A DNA stretch of 64,000 nt from Stenotrophomonas rhizophila (GCF_001704155.1 NZ_CP016294.1:4089501-4153500), one strand, 5' to 3'; counted from the first letter of the stretch, positions 39,870 through 54,800 are shown. Numbers and translations: made by a program. The notes: generated by a model from the letters alone, not told the origin.

Positions 39870-42800
39870 GGGCGTCCCTTCAAAGCGTCTTGTGTATCTC
39901 GAATAATATTCTCGGCCGCAGCCCGATCCCCAGCACTCGCCGTCGGGTTCTTATCAAGCCACTTCCGGAGCGACACAATACTGTCTTGTGCCTTCTGCGT
40001 ATGGAATTTGTTACCTACAGGCTTTCCCGTTGCCATTTCTTCTCGAACGGCAGCCGCAGTGCTCCCGCTTCCCACTTTAGCATTCGGCCGATAGAGCTTA
40101 TCAACGAGGTCACCAAGAACGGGATCGGAGACCGTCGGCTTCTCCATAGCGGACCGCAATTCAGCCTTGTAATCCTCATGTAGGGAGCGATTCTCCGGAC
40201 CCGCGCCATTGGACACAACTCTCTTTCCACCGGTAGGTCCGTGATTGCCTCCAGCACCAGCGATATGAACCTCCGCGCCTGCGTGGAACTCAAGTCGGGG
40301 CCCCTTCGCCAGTAGGCGGTTCACCACTGGCAGACGCTTCAGCAATCCAGTCGCACCAAACATTGACATGCCAGCTACGCCAAACACCCCGACGGCGCCG
40401 TCGTTTGCTTCGGCCGACGAGTAGCCCGGCAGCTGTTCGAAGCGCCCCGCCACAGCTCCGAGAGCTCGCTCTTGCTGCTTCTCGACCCACGCACCCACCG
40501 GCGACCGACCGATACCCTCTCGCACGAGGTACATGCTCGGACCGGCCACAACGTCGAGCGCTACGAAACCGTACTTGAGGATCGGCCGTTCCTCCACCGC
40601 CTCCCCAATGATCCTCATCTTCCCGCCGACCCATTCCGATGCTTGGTCAATCTCATACTTCAGCAGCGCTGGCGCGTCACGTCTACGTTGATCCTGAAGA
40701 ATCAGAGCTTGATCTTCCGCGCTAAGCAGAGCAGTCGAGGCTACGGGCTGCGCGCTCTCCGGACCGTTCAGCGGGACGGTGTCGCCCACTCCCACGCTCA
40801 CGACACCCTCTCCAAAGAAGCCCTTGTCTGCCAACATACCCATGTTGGCATCGATGACGTCGGAGCTCAGCGGCATTCCATTTTCGTCTCGCATCATGCC
40901 CAGGTACTCCTGGGTCATTTCCCTTCTGTACTCTGTACTGTAATTACTCTCGTTGGTGCTCATTTCCAACGTGCGATTGATGAAGTCGACCTGTTGGTCG
41001 ATTGGAATGTCCTTGCCCATGTTCCGCAACATGGAGAGCATGGTCATCCTTGCGGCTTTGCCCTGGGGCTTGGACTCCTTGTAGGCGGCAACCTGATCCT
41101 CGCTGAGTCCTTCGAGCATCGCCCGTTCGATCTCCATGCTCTGAATTCCACGGACGGATGCGTTCCCTATCGCATTCCCAAACGCGTCTGCGGCGATGCT
41201 CTTGTAATCCACCTTATCGTTGAGGCCGAAGGCGCGACGAGTGTGGAGGCGAGTCGCGCCACCCACCACTCCATTGCCCATATCCGACCAGAACTCGCCG
41301 CTCCCTCCTGCATCAGTGGTGGGGTTCCAGCCCAACTTGTCGCCGATGCCGGTGCTGATTGCTGCAGATACCGCGTTTGCCGCGATGCTGCGCCAGCTGA
41401 AGCTGGCGTCCACGCCGATGGCGCGGCTCGCCGCGTAGCTACTGATGCCCCCTGCCATCGAGGACGCTGCAGCGCGTGCGTAGTTGACGTCCCTGATGTA
41501 GTTGCCGAACTTACTCGCATTCGCCGCAGCACCAAATCCAGCCGTTCCCATTGCGGTGGCGCCCGCTACCGCTGCGTTCTTCCAGCTGAAACTGGCCACC
41601 CCCATTAGGCTGCCGGCTGCCTGACCGACGGCGCTTCCTACGAATGCGCCGATGCCGGCGGCCACAATGTTCCCCCCCGAGAGTGCCGCAAGACCAGTTG
41701 CCATAACCGACGTCGAGGCAGCCGAGGCTGCAGTCGCAGCTGTCGTCACGGCTGTCGTGGTCGTCGCGGCGGCGCCGGTTGCGGCGGCGGCAGTGGTCCC
41801 CGCCGCCGTTCCTGCCGCTGTGGTACCAGCAGCCGTACCGCCCGCCAGCCCACCCGCAGCGGGTGTGGCCGCGCCTGCTGTATAGACCGTAACCACAATG
41901 ATGATGACGATCATGATGATCATACCCAGCGTGCCGCAGCCACCGCTCGGCGGCGGCGGGACGTACGGCAGGCCAGGCGTCGTGTTGCCGATCGCCGACG
42001 CAGGATCGTAGGGCTTGAAAGTGTTTGCGTTGTTGCGGCTGACCGACGTTTCCGGCGTGTTGATACGCGTGCCCGCGCCGATCTCGGCGTCAGCATCGCC
42101 GAAACCATTGGCATCGGCCAGCACATACCACAGCTGATCGGTACCGTAGACGCGCTGCGCGATCGTGCGCAGCGTGTCGCCGGCCTGCGCTACCGTCTGG
42201 CCGCCGCCAGCGTCATAGGTGCCTCGCCCCGCCAGGCTCTGGATCTGCGGCATGGTGTAAGGGCGGTTGGCGAACACGCCCTGGAACCCTTCACGAAGCT
42301 CGGCGAACTGCTGCCCGTTGGCCTGCACCAGCCGGAAGTTGGATGGGCCACCCACGCCCTCCTGCACGAAGACGCCGGAGCTGTTCAGCGTACCTTCGCG
42401 ACGATTGATGACCTTGCCATCCATGTCGTTGGCGTAGTACCGCATGCGGTCATCGATGCTGCCGTTCTTCAACCGCGTGGTTTCGCGCTGGGACATCAGG
42501 CGCCCGAACGCGTCGTAGCTGAGTACGTTGGTCGTCGTCTTGTAGTTGCTGTCCGTGCTGCTGCCAGTAATGCTCTTCTGGATCCAGCTCTCGCGGGACT
42601 GATAGAGCGTGGTGTAGGTGTGGGTGTATTGCGGGGTGATGTAACGGTAGGTCGTCAGCCGTCCCGCGACGTCGTAGCCCCCGCTGTAGTCGGTACCGGA
42701 CTGGAACTTGAGTACCCCCACGTCGGTGGACTGCCGTCCACCCGCGTCGTCGGCGTTCTTCAGCCAGGACATGTCGCCGGTTTCATTGCGGAACAGGTTC

Positions 42801-45800
42801 TGCTGCACCGTGATGCGACCGTCGCCGTCATAGGAATAGGTTTCCGCCCCGGCCAGCCAGCCGCCGTAGTAATAGAAGCCCCAGCTTTCATACTGCTGGC
42901 CCGGCGGAGTCCTGTCTTCCCAGACGCTGCCACTGGCGTAGTAGGACATCGACGCGGTCAGGTGGTTGGCCGCGTCGTACTTCATCTGCCTGCGTACGCC
43001 ACCGCCCGACTCGAACTTACCGTTCTTGATGGTGTCGGTGAAGTACTCGAACTGGCGGTTGCCGCGCAGGTCATACGAGGTGCGGTCGATCCAATAGAAG
43101 CTCACCCCGTTGGTGGTGCGATTGGTGGTGCGCGATACCACGTTGCCGGCTGCGTCGTAGGCCAGGCTGTAGGAATCCTCGCCGGCAAGCGTCAGAACGA
43201 TCTGGCCGTTCTGCAGCGACCCGTTGTTGACCAGGATACGGTTCTCGCCGTCGTAGGTGTACCAGTACTCCTTGGTTTCCACCGGTACAGCGCCGGTGCC
43301 GCTGGCGACCGAGACGTTGCCCAAACCGGACGGCGGAGCACCACCGGCGATGTTCACCGGGCCGGCCCAGGGGGTCAGCGTGGATGCAGACGTGGCCTGA
43401 GCCGCGGCTGCACGGGCCATCGGCGCGCCATACGCTGCCTCGCCGGTGGCAAACGCCAATGCCAGTGCTTCGTCTTCAATGCTTTCCGGAACGAGCGCCG
43501 ATGTGCGCGCCGCCGTAAGCACCTGCTCAGCGGAGGACTGCGCGATGCGCGGCTCCTGCGGTCCACCTGGGGTGTACTTGTAGAACTCGGAGGTGACCGT
43601 GAAGGAGACATCCACGTACAGACCGCTGGGGTCGGTGGCGCGAATGATGATGGTGTGGGTGGCCCAGCTGCGCTGGTCGTTGTTGACGCCAGAGAACTGG
43701 TGGCCCACGCCCGGCGTGTAGGAATACGACAGGAAGCTCGGTTTCTGGATCACCGCATAGCTGAGCGGGTTGTTGTCCGGGTCGGCGAAGGTATTGGGGT
43801 TCAGGGTGAAGCCCGAGGGACTCACCACGTACCGGTTGGTTCCGTAGAAGTGGGCAGCAGGGGACGGCGGCGCGACGGCGACGTAGGGCGCCCGGTTGGG
43901 GATGGGCGCCGCCGCCACGCTGATCTGGAACCCGGCGTAGCTCACCCCGCCGCGGTTGTCCACACCGGCCATGGTCATGCCATAGGTGCCAGGCTGCGTA
44001 GGCGTGCCGCCAATGGTGCGGCTGTTGGCGTCCCACCACAGGCCCGGCGGCAACGCGGAGAGCTGGTAGGTGACCGGATCGCCATCCGGGTCGGGGAACG
44101 CGGGGAGGACCACGCCGACGCCGGTGCCCACCTGCATCGACAGATTGCCAATGCTCGGCACGCTCGGCGCGTTGTTGGCCTGTACCGTAAGCACGAAGCT
44201 GTAGGCGCCCACGCCGCCGCGTCCGTCGTTTGCGTAGATCGTGACAGTGTAGGTACCTGCGGTGGCCGGCCCGTTCAGCGTGAGGCTTGCAGGGTCGAAC
44301 CACATGCCCGGCGGCAGACCGGCCGCCGAGTAGGTCAGAGCGTCGCCGTTGGGATCAAAGAAAGTACTGACCTGCAAGCTGGTGGGAACGTTGGACTTGA
44401 TCGTCCGGTTGTTCATGCCGCCGGATGGCGCAAGGTTCGTGTAGGCACCGAACACAGCTTCTGCAGTGGCATGACCATCGGTGGCGATGACCTTGACGCG
44501 GAAGGACGGCAGGTAAGCGAAGCCAGAGCCGGTCACCGGATGGCGCGGCTGGGTGAAGACCGGCATAGGGCCGGTGATGGTTCCCGTGTTCGGATTGATG
44601 GTCAGCGATGAGGAGGCCTGCCACGTGGCCGGTACCTGGCGGACCGCCCACGCAGCGTCGGCAGCGTCCCAGAACCACTCCTCGTGCGCTGGGTTCTCGA
44701 CCATGATCGAGTAGGTCAGCGCATCACTATTGCCATCGGTGAAGGTGCCGGCCGGCAAAGGCCAGTTGACCTGTTCATTCAGCTGGCCGGTGCGGTTGGG
44801 CAGCCCGCCGTTGTACACCGGCTGCACATTGGTGACATAGATGGCAAAGCTGGTGGAGGTGCTGCCGCCCTGCCCGTCGCTGGCCGTCACGGTGACGTTG
44901 TAGGTTCCCAGCGTGGTCGCGTAGCCCGTGATCACGCGGTTGGCTGCGTCGAAGGTGAGGCCGGCGGGCAGGCCGCTGGCGCTCCAGGTCAGCGCGTCGC
45001 CGTTCGGATCCACGAAGGTGCTGGCCGGCAGCTGGATCCAGAAGCCCGTATTGCGCCATGTTTCACGTGCCGGCAACGTGGCGGTCAGCACCGGGCCGCT
45101 GTTGGGCGTGGTGACGGTGAGCGTGCCGGAGGCACTGGCCCCGGAGGGGTCGGTGGCGGTAATGGTGATCGCCCACGAGCCCACCGCGACGGGCGTACCA
45201 CTGAGCGTGCGGGTGGTCGCGTTGTAGCTCATCCACGCCGGCAGGTTGCCGACGGTGTAAGTCAGAACGTCGTCGTTGGCGTCCTGGAAGGCAGGAATGA
45301 CGTAGCTCCACGCCGTGCCAGCCGTGGCCGTGCGCGCGGGCAACGACGGCGCAACCGGGGCGGAGTTGGGAATCGTCATGTGGCCACCGAAGATGCCTTC
45401 GGTCGTGGCATGGCCATCGGTGGCGATGATTTTGATGCGGAAGTCGTTGAGGAAGCCGCCGCCCCAGCCAGTTACCGGGTGCCGCGGGATGGTGAACACC
45501 GGCATGGTGCCGGTGATCGTGCCGGTATTGGCATCGATGACCAGCGAATAGGAGGTCTTCCAGGTGGCAGGCACCTGGCGGAACGCCCACGCGGCGTCGG
45601 AGGCATCCCAGAACCACTCTTCGTGGGCCGGGTCTTCGACCATGATCGAGTAGGTCAGGGCGTCGCCGTTGGCGTCTGTGAAGGTGCCCGCCGGCAGCGG
45701 CCAGTTGACCTGCTCGTCGCGCATGGCCGAGCGGTTGACCAGACCGCCGTTGTAAACCGGCTGGGCATTGGTGACGAAGATGGCGAAACTGGTGGCGTTG

Positions 45801-48800
45801 CTGCCGCCGCGACCGTCACTCACGCTGACGGTGACGTTATACGTCCCCAGTGTGGTCGCATAGCCCGAGAGCGTGCGATTGACGGGGTCGAAGTTGATGC
45901 CCGCCGGGAGGCCGCTGACGCTCCATGTCAACGTGTCGCCGTTGGGGTCCACGAAGGTGTTTGCCGGAATCTGGATCCACCAGGCCGTGTTGCGCCAGGT
46001 CTCATGCGCCGGCAATACGCCGGTCAGCACTGGACCATTGTTCGGCGTGGTGACGGTAAGCGTGGTGGATGCGCTTGCGCCTGCCGCGTCGGTACCAGTG
46101 ATGGTCAGGGTCCACGACCCAACCGGCCCCGGTGTTCCACTCAGGGTGCGGGTGGCGGGGTTGAAGCTCATCCATGCCGGCAGGTTGCTGACGCTGTAGC
46201 TGACGGCTTCCTGGTTGGCGTCCTGGAAGGCGGGGAAGGTGTAACTCCATGCCGTGCCGGCGATTGCCGAGCGCCCGCCCAACGTAGGTGCGATCGGGGC
46301 TGCGTTGAGTACGTTCACGTCGAATTTGCCGACACCAACGCCGCCCTGCGGGTCGCGCGCGATAACCTGGATGCGGTAGTCCAGGTAGGCCAGGTTGGTG
46401 GGCGTGCCGGTGATGGTGCCGGTAACCGCATCGATCGACAGTCCGATGCTCGACAGTGCTGCCATCGGCCCCGGCTGCTGTACCGGGTCAGGCAGGTATT
46501 CACTGGGGTTCTTCGGGTCGCGTACGTATTCCCAGGTATCGGGCAGCTGCACGTAAGCGCTGTAAGTGAGGCTGTCGCCGTCGGGCTCGACGAAGGCCCC
46601 CGGCGGCAGGGTGAAGTTGACCGGGGTGCCGTGGTTGATGGTGCGCGGCGGCATGCTGCCCACCGCGTAGACCGGCGCCGAGTTGGCGAACGGCACCAGG
46701 TTGAATCGCATGAACGAGTCGTAGGTTGCGCCGGCTGCGCCAATGGTTTCACCGGGATCTGTCGCGTTGCCGCGGCCGTCTCTGGCAATGATGCGCACGG
46801 AGAAGCTGCCGGCGGCGGTGCCCGGCGGCACCTGGCCGCTGAAGGTGCCGGTGGCGCCGTTGAACACCAGCCACGAAGGCCAAGCCTCAATGTTGAGCCT
46901 GTCTTCATAGTGCGGGTTGGCGTCGTCGACAAACTCACGCGACTGCGTGACTACATCCGCTTCCAGCGTCCAGCCGTCGCCGTCCGTTTCGGTGAACAGG
47001 TTTGCAGGCAGGCTGAAGCTGAAGTTGCGACCAATGCTGAGCGTCGCGTCGTTGAGCGCCACGCCCGCCGTGCGATAAGGCGCCACGTCCTGCCCGATGG
47101 TCAGCAGCACCTTGCTGGTGCTGGTCAGGCCGGCGATGTCCCACGCCTTGATCTCCAGGCTGGCAGAGCCTGCGGTCGGCGCGGTGCCGACCAGCCGGAC
47201 CGTACCGGCGGTCTGGTCCAGCGTGGCGGTGATCCAGCTCGGCAGCTTGAGGGCCTCGAAGGAGACGGCGTCGCCTTCCAGATCGGTAAACAGGCTGCTG
47301 ATGGCGAGCGTCACATCCAGACGGTCGTGAACGCGGATGTTCGGCAGCTGGAAGCCTTCCGGGCGCAACACCACCGGGGCGCGGTTGGCGCGCACTACCA
47401 GCTGCAGGGTCACGCTGCTGGTCTGCCCATCGGGGTCGGTGGCGGTCAGCGTGACCGCGAAGGTCGATCCGTCGGCCACCGTGGACGGTACGTTGCCATC
47501 CAGGCGCAGCACCGGGTTGGCCTGGTCCATGAAGGTGAAGTTCAGCCAGCCGGGCAGCCCGCTGGCGCGGACCTGCAGCGGATCGCCATTGGGGTCGACG
47601 AACAGCTGCGACAGCGACTGCGACCAGCTGTAGGCGCGGCCCTGCACGGCTTCACCCAGGCTGGGCGTGGCCACGATGTTGGGGCCGGCATTGGCGGCGG
47701 TGCGCAGCTGCAGCGTCTTGACCACCGAAGCGCCGTTCTGGTCGGTGGCGCGCAGGGTCAGGGTGATGCTCTGGTCGGTAGTGGGGGTGCCGCTCAGGCG
47801 CACCACGTACGGGTTGCTCAGGTCCACCTTCAGCCACGAAGGCAGGGCGGCGGCGTTGTCCAGGCTCAGCGACAGCACATCGCCAACGTCTTCGTCGATG
47901 AAGTACATCGACGCCGGCAGCTCTGCGGCCCAGGGACGCCCGATCTTGGCATTCAGCTGGGCAACGCTGCCATCGAGCACACGCGGCGCGGTGTTGGTGC
48001 GGCTGCGCACCGTGAACACGGTGGCCACCGCGTTGGCGGCGTTGGCGGTTTCGCGGGCAGTGAGCTTGACGGCTACGTCGGTATCGCCACTGCCCGCCGG
48101 CGGCGCGGCGGTGAAGATGATTTCGCCGGTGGCCGCGTTGTAGCGCGCACCCAGCCACGATGGCAGCGCGGTACCGTCGGCCTGGGTGATGTCCAGCGTG
48201 AGCGCATCCTGCTCGGCATCGCGGAAGACGTCGGTGAACAGGATGTTGAACTCGGACTGGATGCCCTTGCGCACCGTCTTGTCGGCCACGGCCTTGACCG
48301 CCGTCGGCGCGGTATTGGTCACCGGCATCGCGGCGGCATTGGGGCCATGGCTGGACTGGGCCAGCACGCGGCGGCGGTTGCCTACCGCATCGTAGTCGTA
48401 GCGGATGTCGAACATGCGGCGGGCGTTGCCGCCGGCGGAGGCATCATCCTGCACCACGCGCTGGATGCGGTTGTGGCTGTCGTACCAGGTGCGGGTGTAG
48501 GTGTGCACCAGCGCACCAGAACCATCGCGGGTGTACACCTCTTCCAGGGTGCGGTTTCCGGCAGCGTCGTACTCGTAGTACGTGAAATTGCCACCGGTCT
48601 CCTCGATGCGGCGCAGCTGGCCGTTCGGGTAGTAGTGGTAGGTGCGGGTAGTGTCGGTGGCCTGCCCGCCGTTACCGGTTTCCAGCCTCAGCTGGCCGCT
48701 GCTGGCGTAGTCGTAGTTGTAATCGCGGGTGCCCAGGTCATTGTGGTCGGTGCTGCGTCCGAAGATGTCGTAGCTCCAGCTCAGCTCGTTCATGCGTACC

Positions 48801-51800
48801 TGCTGGCCATCGCGGTCGGCGCCCCAGAGGGTGCTCAGGGCGTTGCTTTCGACGATCTTCCGGCCCAGCACGTCGTAACCGTACTGCTGGGTCACCCCCA
48901 TGGCGGTCTGGCTGCGCACCATCAGATGGCGGCTGTCGTAGTCGTACAGCGCGGTGTAGCCCAGCGCATCGGTGACGGCCAGGCGGTCGCCATTTTCGTT
49001 CAGGCGGTACTGCTGCAGCGTGGTGCGGTAGCGTGCGGTCCCCGCGTCGTTGAGCAGGTAGTCGCCAATGGCGGTGACCCGGCCCAAGCGGTCGTACTGC
49101 TTGAAGGTCACGTAGCCGAGCGCATTCTGCTGCAGGCGCTGGTTACCGAGCGCGTCATACGCGTAAAGCGTAGTCGCGCCCACGCCGTCGCGGGACTTCA
49201 CCAACTGGCCGGCGTTGTTGTACTCGCTGGTGCGCATGTGGCCGTTGGCGTCGCGGGTAGCGACCAGGCGGCCAAACACGTCGTAGAACCACTCGTTGAC
49301 CGGGCGCACCCAGCTGCGCGCACCGGTTTCTGCCACCACTTCCACCAGCGGGCGTTCGTCGCGGGTGACCTGGTTGAAGCTGTTGTACTGGTAGTTGGTC
49401 TGGTAGCCGCGCGCGTCGATGATCTGGGTGACGTTGCCCCAGCGATCGAACTGGCGGGCCACGGTGGACACCGCGTTGGCATCGCCGCTGAAGCTGGGCA
49501 TGTCGGTACGCAGCGCGCGGCCGAGGCGGTCGGTCTGGATGGTGGTGACGGCGGTGACCGCCGCCTGGCCATTCCAGCTGCTGCGGCTCTGCCGCACCTG
49601 GTAGCCGGCCAGGTTGTAGCCCAGGCGCACATCGGCACCGCCTTCGTTGGACTGCACCATGTTGCCGCCGGCGTCGTAGCCGTACAGCAGTTCGCCGGCC
49701 AGGCCGCCATGGGTCTTGCTGACGATTTCCCCGAATCCGTTGTAGCGGACGGTCTCGGACAGATCGGTCTGCTCGATACCGCCCACCGTGCGCTTCTGCG
49801 TGGTGGACAGCTGGCGGCCACTGCGGTCGTAGCCGAACTCGGTGATGACCACCGCGTTGCGCTCGGCACTGGAGCCGGCCAGCAGCTGGCGGGTGCGCAC
49901 CACCTTGTCAGCGGCGTCGTAGCGATGGATCTGCACGTTGCCCAATGCGTCGGTGGCGCGTACCAGGCGGCCCTGGCGGTCGTACTGAAGGGTCTGGATC
50001 TGGTCCCTGGCATCATCGGCCACCGGCCCGGCCTGACCCGCACCCCAGCCGTTGGCGTAACGCCGCATCTGCACGGCATTGCCGAAGGCGTCGTACACGG
50101 TGGTGGTGTACGGCGAGGTCAGCTCCTGCAGCGCGCTGCTGGAGAGATCGGTGGCCACGCTGGCCTCCAGCTGACCCTCGGCGGCGCCGCGCAGGGCGGC
50201 ACGCTCCGGCTCCCGCACCGAAACAACGCGGCCCAGGGCATCGTAGGCGGTGCTGGTGGTGCCGTTGTCGTCGCTGCTCTGGGTGACCCGGCCCAATGCG
50301 TCGTATCCGATACGGGTCTGCACATCGCTCTGGCCGGCGCTGCCATCGGCGCGCTGGAACTGGCGGGTGACGGTCTGGGTGAGTTTCCGGCCCAGCGCAT
50401 CGTAGGTGAAGCTGTTGCGGCGGTCGAAGCCGGTAACGGCATCGCCCGGGGCGGGCGCGGCCGGCGGCTGGGCGCCCAACGCCTGGGTGGACAGCGCGCG
50501 GGCGTGCTCGGTCTGTGCAGCCACTTCACCGGTGCTGGTGTACTCGGTGGAGGTGGCATAGCCCTCGGCATCGACGGTCATGACCGTGCGGCCCAACGCG
50601 TCGTAGTAGTGCCACGTGTAGGCCCACTGCGCATCTGCCTGATCGGCCTGGCCGCTCATCAGCTCGGACAAGCGCTGCAGGTTGCCGTAGCCGTCGTACT
50701 GGTAACGCACCGTCGGCGTGCCCTGGCGCGCAACACCGTCCGGCGCGTAGTACTCGCGCGTTGAACTGAGCGTCTGCACCTTCTGGCCAAGGCTGTTATA
50801 GCTGGACAGCAGCTGGCGATCGGCAGCATTGGCGACCAGACCACCGCCGTCGCGCAGCTGCGCCTGGGTCAACGCGGCGCCGGCCGTCCAGCCGGCCAAC
50901 GCGCTGGTGTTCAGCGCCGTGGCAAATCGACGCAGGCTGGTCTGGTTGCCGTAGGCATCGTAGCTGTAGCTGGTGACGTAGCCTTCGGCATCAACGTCGT
51001 AGGCGAGCTGGCCCAGTACGTCGTAGGTCTTGTAGCTGTAGTTGCCGCGCACGTCCTTCTGGACGACGGCGCGGTTCATCGCGTCGTAGGTGACCTCCAC
51101 CGAGGTGCGCTGTCCGCTGGCAACCAGCAGGCCCGAAGCCTCGTCGATCACCCACGGGTCCGGGAACAGCACGCGCACCTGGTTGCCGCGGTTGTCGTAC
51201 TGGTATTCGGTAACGCGCGGGGTGCCGCCGTCCGCGTCCTCACTGCGACGGATCACGTTGCCCAGCGCGTCATACTCCGTACGCGTTACCAGCGCACGGC
51301 GGGCAATGGTGAACTGACCATTGGTGGCCACCGTGGCGACATCCACGGCCGGCGAGGTCTCGCTGGTGCGCTGCCCGGCGGCGTTGTACCCGTAGGTCCA
51401 GACCTGCCCGGCAGTGTCGGTGAACGAGGTCATCTGCCCGGCGGCGTCATAGCCGAAGCGCTCGATCTGGCCCAGCGCATCGGTGTGCATCACCGAGCGC
51501 CCTGCGCCGTCGTAGCCACGGGTATCCAGGCGCAGCTGGCCGGCGGTCTGGCTGGCGGCCCACGCAGTGAGGCTGGCCAGGGTCTGCGCTTCCGGCGCGC
51601 CCGGTTTCTGCAGGTAGGTCACGCTGGCCACCACCTGGCCAACGGCGTCGTAACGGGTTTCGCGCACGCCACCGCTGGCGTCGAGGGTGAAGCGCTGGCG
51701 GCCTGCGGCATCCAGCACCACGCGCTCGCTGTGGTACTCACCGGCGCTGCGCAAGGGCGCCACAAGTGCCTGCAGCGTGGCCACGGTCTGCTGCGAATCG

Positions 51801-54800
51801 AAGACGACTGCGCGCCCATACACGGTGGTGCTGACGCGGGCGTCGTCCAAGTAGCCGTACTCGGTCACCCGCCCCTGGCCATCGGCATCGCGGCGTACTT
51901 CAAAGCGCACGCGGCCGGCGGCATCCAGCACGACGTACTGGCTCTGGTCCTGCGCCGAGGGCACCAGCGCCGCGACCATGGCCTGCTCGCCTACGCTGCC
52001 GCTGGCCAGATCCTGGCGCAACTGCGCGCTCAGGGTGATGCGGTTGGCGTAGGAGACCGTGGCCACCTGCAGGCCGGAGGCGTCGTAGCGGCGCTCGAGC
52101 ACGCTGCCGTCGGCGGCGATCTCGAAGCGGGTGCGGCCCATCGCATCGAGGACGTTCCAGCTCACCGCTTCGCGCGCGGCGTCACCGCGCACGTAATACA
52201 GCACGCCGGCCGCGCCGATGTCGCCGGTCAACAGGGTGGCGCGCAGGTCGGCGATGGGCGCGGTGTTGGCATAGCGGATTTCACGCACGACGCGGCCGCT
52301 GGCATCGCGGTCGTAGCCGGTGACCGCACCCACGCCATTGAGGGTCAGGCGCAGTTGTCCGTCGCGATCGTAGACCGAGTACTGCTGCACATCGAGTGCG
52401 TCATCGGCGGCCAGGCGTGCCTGGATCTGCGCTGCGCTGGCTGCTTCCGGCAGCCCGCCCAGCGCAATGGCGTTTGCATACCGCCGCTGGGCCAGCACGT
52501 TGCCCGTGCGGTCGTACCAGTAGCGGGTTGCTCCACCGGCTGCATCGATGCTGAGCTCCACGCGGTTGTCGGCATCGTAGACGAAGCGCGACACCTGCCC
52601 GGCCGGATCGATCCGGGCCACCACGTTGCCGTTGGCGTCATAGCGATACTGCGTGACCAGATTCAACCGGCCCGGGCCGGCGTCCACGGTCTGGCTGATG
52701 CGGCGGCCGAGCGCGTCGTAAGCGTAAGTGGTGGTGCTGGCCTGGGCCGTACCCACGCCACTGGTGACCGACAGCTGCTGCCCGGCTGCGTCCCACGTGT
52801 ACGTTGTTCTGATCGCCAGGCCGCTGGGGTCGACGATGCTTTCGACCAGGTTGCCGTTGCTGTCGAAGCGGTTGCGGACTTCGGTGCCGCGTGCGTCCAC
52901 CACGCTCAGCTGGCGGCCGGCCGCGTCGTAGCCGTAGCGGGTAATCAGGTTCAGGCCCTGTGGGTCGACGGTGCGGGTCAGCAGGCGACCTGCCGCATCG
53001 TAGCTGTACACCACCTTGCGCCCACTGGCATCGGTGCTGCTGGTGAGCAGGTTGCGGGTGCTGAACGCCTGCGTCTGGCGGCTGCCGTCGGCGGCGACGA
53101 TGGCGGTCTGGTTGCCGCTGGCGTCGTACTCATAACGGGTGGTGTTGCCCAGTACGTCAGCAACGCTGAGCACTTGGCCATGGCGGTTGTGGGTGGTGGT
53201 GATGGCCACGCCTTCCGGCGAGCGCACCGTGACGGTGCGGGTGGCATCGTCATAGCTGTAGGTGGTGATACCGCCTTCGGCATCGGTGCTGGTCAGCACG
53301 CGGTCGAATGCGTCGTAGGTCTGCGTTTGGCGCTGTTCGACGCCGTTCACCGTCTGCCAGGTGGATACCTGGCGGCCGCTGCGGTCGTATGCCGACTGGC
53401 GTACCTGGCCACGGCCATCGGTGCTGCTGATGACGCGACCAAAAGCGTCGTAGATCCAGCTCTGGCTGGTCTGCGCGGCCCCTTCGCCAGCGACCACGGC
53501 GGTGCGCAGCCCGCGCACGTCGTACGTGCTCTGGGTGACGCGCTGCTGGCCCTGGCCCATTTCCAAGCGGTCAAAGGTCTGCTCACCAAAGGCGTTGTAC
53601 TCGTAGCGGCGGCGATTGCCCTGGGCGTCGATGGACGAGGTCAGCTGGCCGCGACGGTCGTATTCCATCTGCACGCGGATATCGGTGCCGGATACGTACT
53701 GCAGCGTGCTGATCGCCGATGCCACGCTGGCGCGGCTGCCCGGGTTGGGAATAGTCAGGCGGCCCGCATAGGTGATGCTGTCGATCACCTGCCCGAACAC
53801 GTCGTAGCGGGTTTCGCTGACCTCCGCGGCGCCGTTGGTAATGCCCTGTGCGTCGGTGGTGCCCCGCACGGTGTGGGTGAGGCGGCCGGCGGCATCATGG
53901 AAGTACCAGGTGCGGTTGCCCTCCGGATCGATGCTCTCGGTGCGCAGGCCCAGTGCGTCGTAGGTGTGGCGCACGCCGTACTGTGCGTAGACCGCATCCA
54001 GCTGCGCTTCGCTCATGCCGGGCAGCAGATGAGTGGCGCCGTTGCCGGAGAGCTCGCCGATCAGGTTGCCCAGTGCGTCGTAGCGCAGGTAGCCCTCACG
54101 GATCTCGCTGGTGCCGGCCGCCACCTGGGTGGCCACCAGCTGGCCCAGCGCGTCGTACTGGTACTGGGTGACCGTGCCTTCCGCGTTCACCTCGCGGATG
54201 GCGCGCCCCAGGGCGTCGTAGCTGGTCCGGGTTTCACGGGCGCCGCCGCCGTCCACACGGGCCAGCAGTGCCTGCAGGGTTTCGCTGCCGGTGAGCGCAT
54301 CCAGCCGGCGCGCATAGCTGCGGGTGGCACGCACGTTGTTGGTGCTGTCGTAGACCACATCGCTGAGGTAGCCCTCGGCGTCGAGCACGGCAACCAGACG
54401 GTTCAGGCCGTCGTAGAAGTTGCGCGTGGTCTGGTCCTGCGCGCTGGGCGCCGGGCGGATGGCCGACAGCGTGCCGGTGGCACGCAGGCCCGCACTTACT
54501 GCGGTGGCGTAGGCCACGGTGCGCACCAGGCGCCCGGCGGCGTCATAGACCTGCTCGGTGAGGTAGCCGGCCGCGTCCAGGGTCGCTACCTGACGGCCAT
54601 TGGCGTCCTGGAAGTAGCGGGTGGTTCGGGCGGTTTCCAGCGTACCGGCGGCATCCAGCAACGTGCTTTCCACCAGCTGCCCGGTGCCGTCGTAGCGGAA
54701 TACTGCCTGGTTTCCTTCTGCGTCCAGGCTGCGCACGCGCAGCCCGGCACTGTCGTATTCGTTACGGACCACGCGGTCGCTGGCGTGCGCAGCGGGGCGG

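Noticed and set aside
44684..50764. 2,026-codon open frame on the plus strand
   Set aside because: It is antisense to the YD/Ig giant gene, rich in repeated Val/Gly/His/Arg strings mirroring the repeats, with no ribosome-binding site or domain. High GC produces long antisense frames.
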